DNA of 6,282 bases, from positions 1 to 6,282 of the forward strand of contig JAKRSE010000365.1 of the NCBI GenBank assembly GCA_022402505.1, given 5' to 3'. Under the pieces are notes generated by a model. The model made no database searches. It saw nothing but the letters and a program-made list of their open reading frames with translations, and was not told the origin of the DNA. The position numbers and the translations under genes were made by a program. Origin of the DNA: Fimbriimonadaceae bacterium. GTDB taxonomy: Bacteria; Armatimonadota; Fimbriimonadia; Fimbriimonadales; Fimbriimonadaceae. Below are positions 5,524 to 6,282 of this stretch, piece after piece (the stretch's first letter is position 1; the number at the start of each line of letters is the position of its first letter).

Positions 5524-5939
5524 GCGGCCCTCCGAGTGACGGCCCACTCATCCAGTTCGTCCTGTTCTCGCTTTTCCATCAGCTTTGTCCATTCGGTCTT
5601 GGCTCGGTCGCGGAGCATTCGAAAGCCTTCGGCGGCCTGTCTGGCCTGGCGCCAGTTCCGTTCGGCCGCCAGTTCCTCGTTTTCCAGGATCGTGACGGCG
5701 ACCCTGGCCTGGCGGATGCCGTCTTCCCGGCGCATCCGCTCGGCTTCGCGCTGGATCATCTGGTCCAGGGATTCGGCCGGACGGCGCAGGGCGGCGGCCA
5801 GCTGGGCCTGCATCGTTTCAATCTGGGCCTCGGCCTCCAGGCGGATGGCCCTGCGCTTCAAGAATTCCCGCTTGGCCTGAGCCTCCTCGCCTTCGCGGAG
5901 GTCCAGGACCCGCTGGAGACGGAACCGGAACCTAGCCAT
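5520..5939 (-). CDS. fliJ: Flagellar export protein FliJ
   Basis: This 139-residue protein is highly charged and almost entirely helical, close to the usual FliJ length near 145. FliJ forms the coiled-coil stalk inside the FliI hexamer. It links the ATPase to the FlhA export gate and helps recycle chaperones for rod, hook and filament proteins. The N-terminus FRFRLQRVLDLRE (residues 4-16) has the family pattern. Long heptad-like stretches run about 17-60 and 75-125. No cysteine, membrane segment or signal peptide is present, as expected for a cytoplasmic protein. ATG 5939 is preceded by AAGGAG (5947-5952) at a seven-base spacing. The start overlaps the fliI stop by eight bases, indicating translational coupling. 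FliJ proteins diverge fast, so the call rests on the N-terminal pattern, the coiled-coil content and the position after fliI. Confidence 0.93.
   Translation of the reverse strand: MARFRFRLQRVLDLREGEEAQAKREFLKRRAIRLEAEAQIETMQAQLAAALRRPAESLDQMIQREAERMRREDGIRQARVAVTILENEELAAERNWRQARQAAEGFRMLRDRAKTEWTKLMEKREQDELDEWAVTRRAA
5528..5533 (-). promoter_or_regulatory. Strong ribosome binding site that decides the transglycosylase start
   Basis: On the minus strand this reads GGAGGG and lies four bases before TTG 5523. It sits inside the end of fliJ, so ribosomes finishing fliJ would be next to it. It falls downstream of the alternative GTG at 5547 and therefore supports the TTG start. Confidence 0.7.
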
Positions 5940-6282
5940 TCACGATCTCCTTCAGCCGGGTGACGGCTTCGGTCAGGTCGGCTCCGGCGCCCTTGTCCTG
6001 CCGCAGAAGGCCGTTGATCGTCGGCCATTTGGTGATGGCACGGTCGCTGATCGGCCGGCTCCCGGGTTTGTAGGCTCCGACGGCGACCAGGTCCTCGACT
6101 TCGGCATGGGCGGCGATCAGCTCTCTCAGATCTGCGGCGGCACGGACGTGGTCCTGATCGGTGACCATCGGCATGACGCGGCTGAGGCTGTTCATGACGT
6201 TGATCGGGGGATAGTGGCCCTTGCTCGTCAGGGCGCGGTCCAGAACGATGTGCCCGTCCAGGATCGACCGGGCGGCGTCGGC
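5932..6282 (-). CDS. fliI: Flagellar export ATPase FliI, C-terminal part (5' end outside the window)
   Basis: The frame is open to the right edge and ends at TAG (5934-5932), giving the last 116 residues of a protein that is normally about 430-450 long. The motif ARSILDGHIVLDRAL, then GHYPPINV, then SLSRVM is characteristic of the FliI/SctN ATPase family at the end of the nucleotide-binding domain. The helical C-terminal domain ends with TKWPTINGLLRQ. FliI hydrolyses ATP as a hexamer under the export gate to unload substrates from chaperones. The P-loop and Walker B lie in the missing part. The ATG at 6195 is internal. The neighbouring fliJ, transglycosylase and MotE-like genes support a flagellar rather than virulence type III ATPase. 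The fliI stop overlaps the fliJ start by eight bases (ATGGCTAG), so translation is probably coupled. Confidence 0.95.
   Translation of the reverse strand, partial: ADAARSILDGHIVLDRALTSKGHYPPINVMNSLSRVMPMVTDQDHVRAAADLRELIAAHAEVEDLVAVGAYKPGSRPISDRAITKWPTINGLLRQDKGAGADLTEAVTRLKEIVNG

Noticed and set aside
4972..5880. A 302-codon plus-strand frame opposite the transglycosylase and fliJ
   Set aside because: The opposite strand encodes all SLT catalytic motifs and a proper FliJ, with coupled starts and ribosome sites. This frame has only Gly/Arg/Ala-rich sequence.

Overview
The window looks like ordinary chromosome from a GC-rich, flagellated bacterium. Two lineage hints are visible. The secreted thioredoxin has a signal peptide ending in ASA-QD, and a lytic transglycosylase sits inside a compact fliI-fliJ-motE flagellar cluster. 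Both would suit Armatimonadota (Fimbriimonas-like) or a planctomycete-like lineage. This placement is a low-confidence inference, because no rRNA or other lineage marker is present.

Layout. Bases 1-555 (+) hold the 3' part of a DUF3179 protein of unknown function. Bases 623-1221 (+) hold a two-gene type II toxin-antitoxin module: a ribbon-helix-helix-like antitoxin, then an overlapping ParE/RelE-fold toxin. Its stop lies four bases from the stop of typA/bipA (1226-3052, -), a translational GTPase that acts on the ribosome. A 103-base divergent intergenic region (3053-3155) separates typA from a secreted thioredoxin-fold/TPR protein (3156-4286, +). That gene ends at a strong intrinsic terminator (4306-4347). 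From the right edge, a tightly packed minus-strand flagellar operon runs fliI (3' part), fliJ, a lytic transglycosylase and a MotE/YlxF-like membrane protein. Every junction overlaps by 4 or 8 bases. This operon converges on the thioredoxin gene at the terminator.

How the genes work together. FliI and FliJ are the ATPase and stalk of the flagellar export gate. The transglycosylase probably opens peptidoglycan for rod passage. The MotE-like protein probably acts at the stator or export apparatus from the membrane. The other genes (DUF3179, toxin-antitoxin, typA, thioredoxin) show no clear functional link to the flagellar genes or to each other.

I found no mobile element, CRISPR array, RNA gene or clearly new multi-gene system. 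The points most worth checking are two substitutions in the TypA nucleotide-binding loops, the signal-peptide-less flagellar transglycosylase with its TTG start, the linker of the MotE-like protein, the possibly leaderless GTG start of the thioredoxin gene, and the uncertain start of the toxin.
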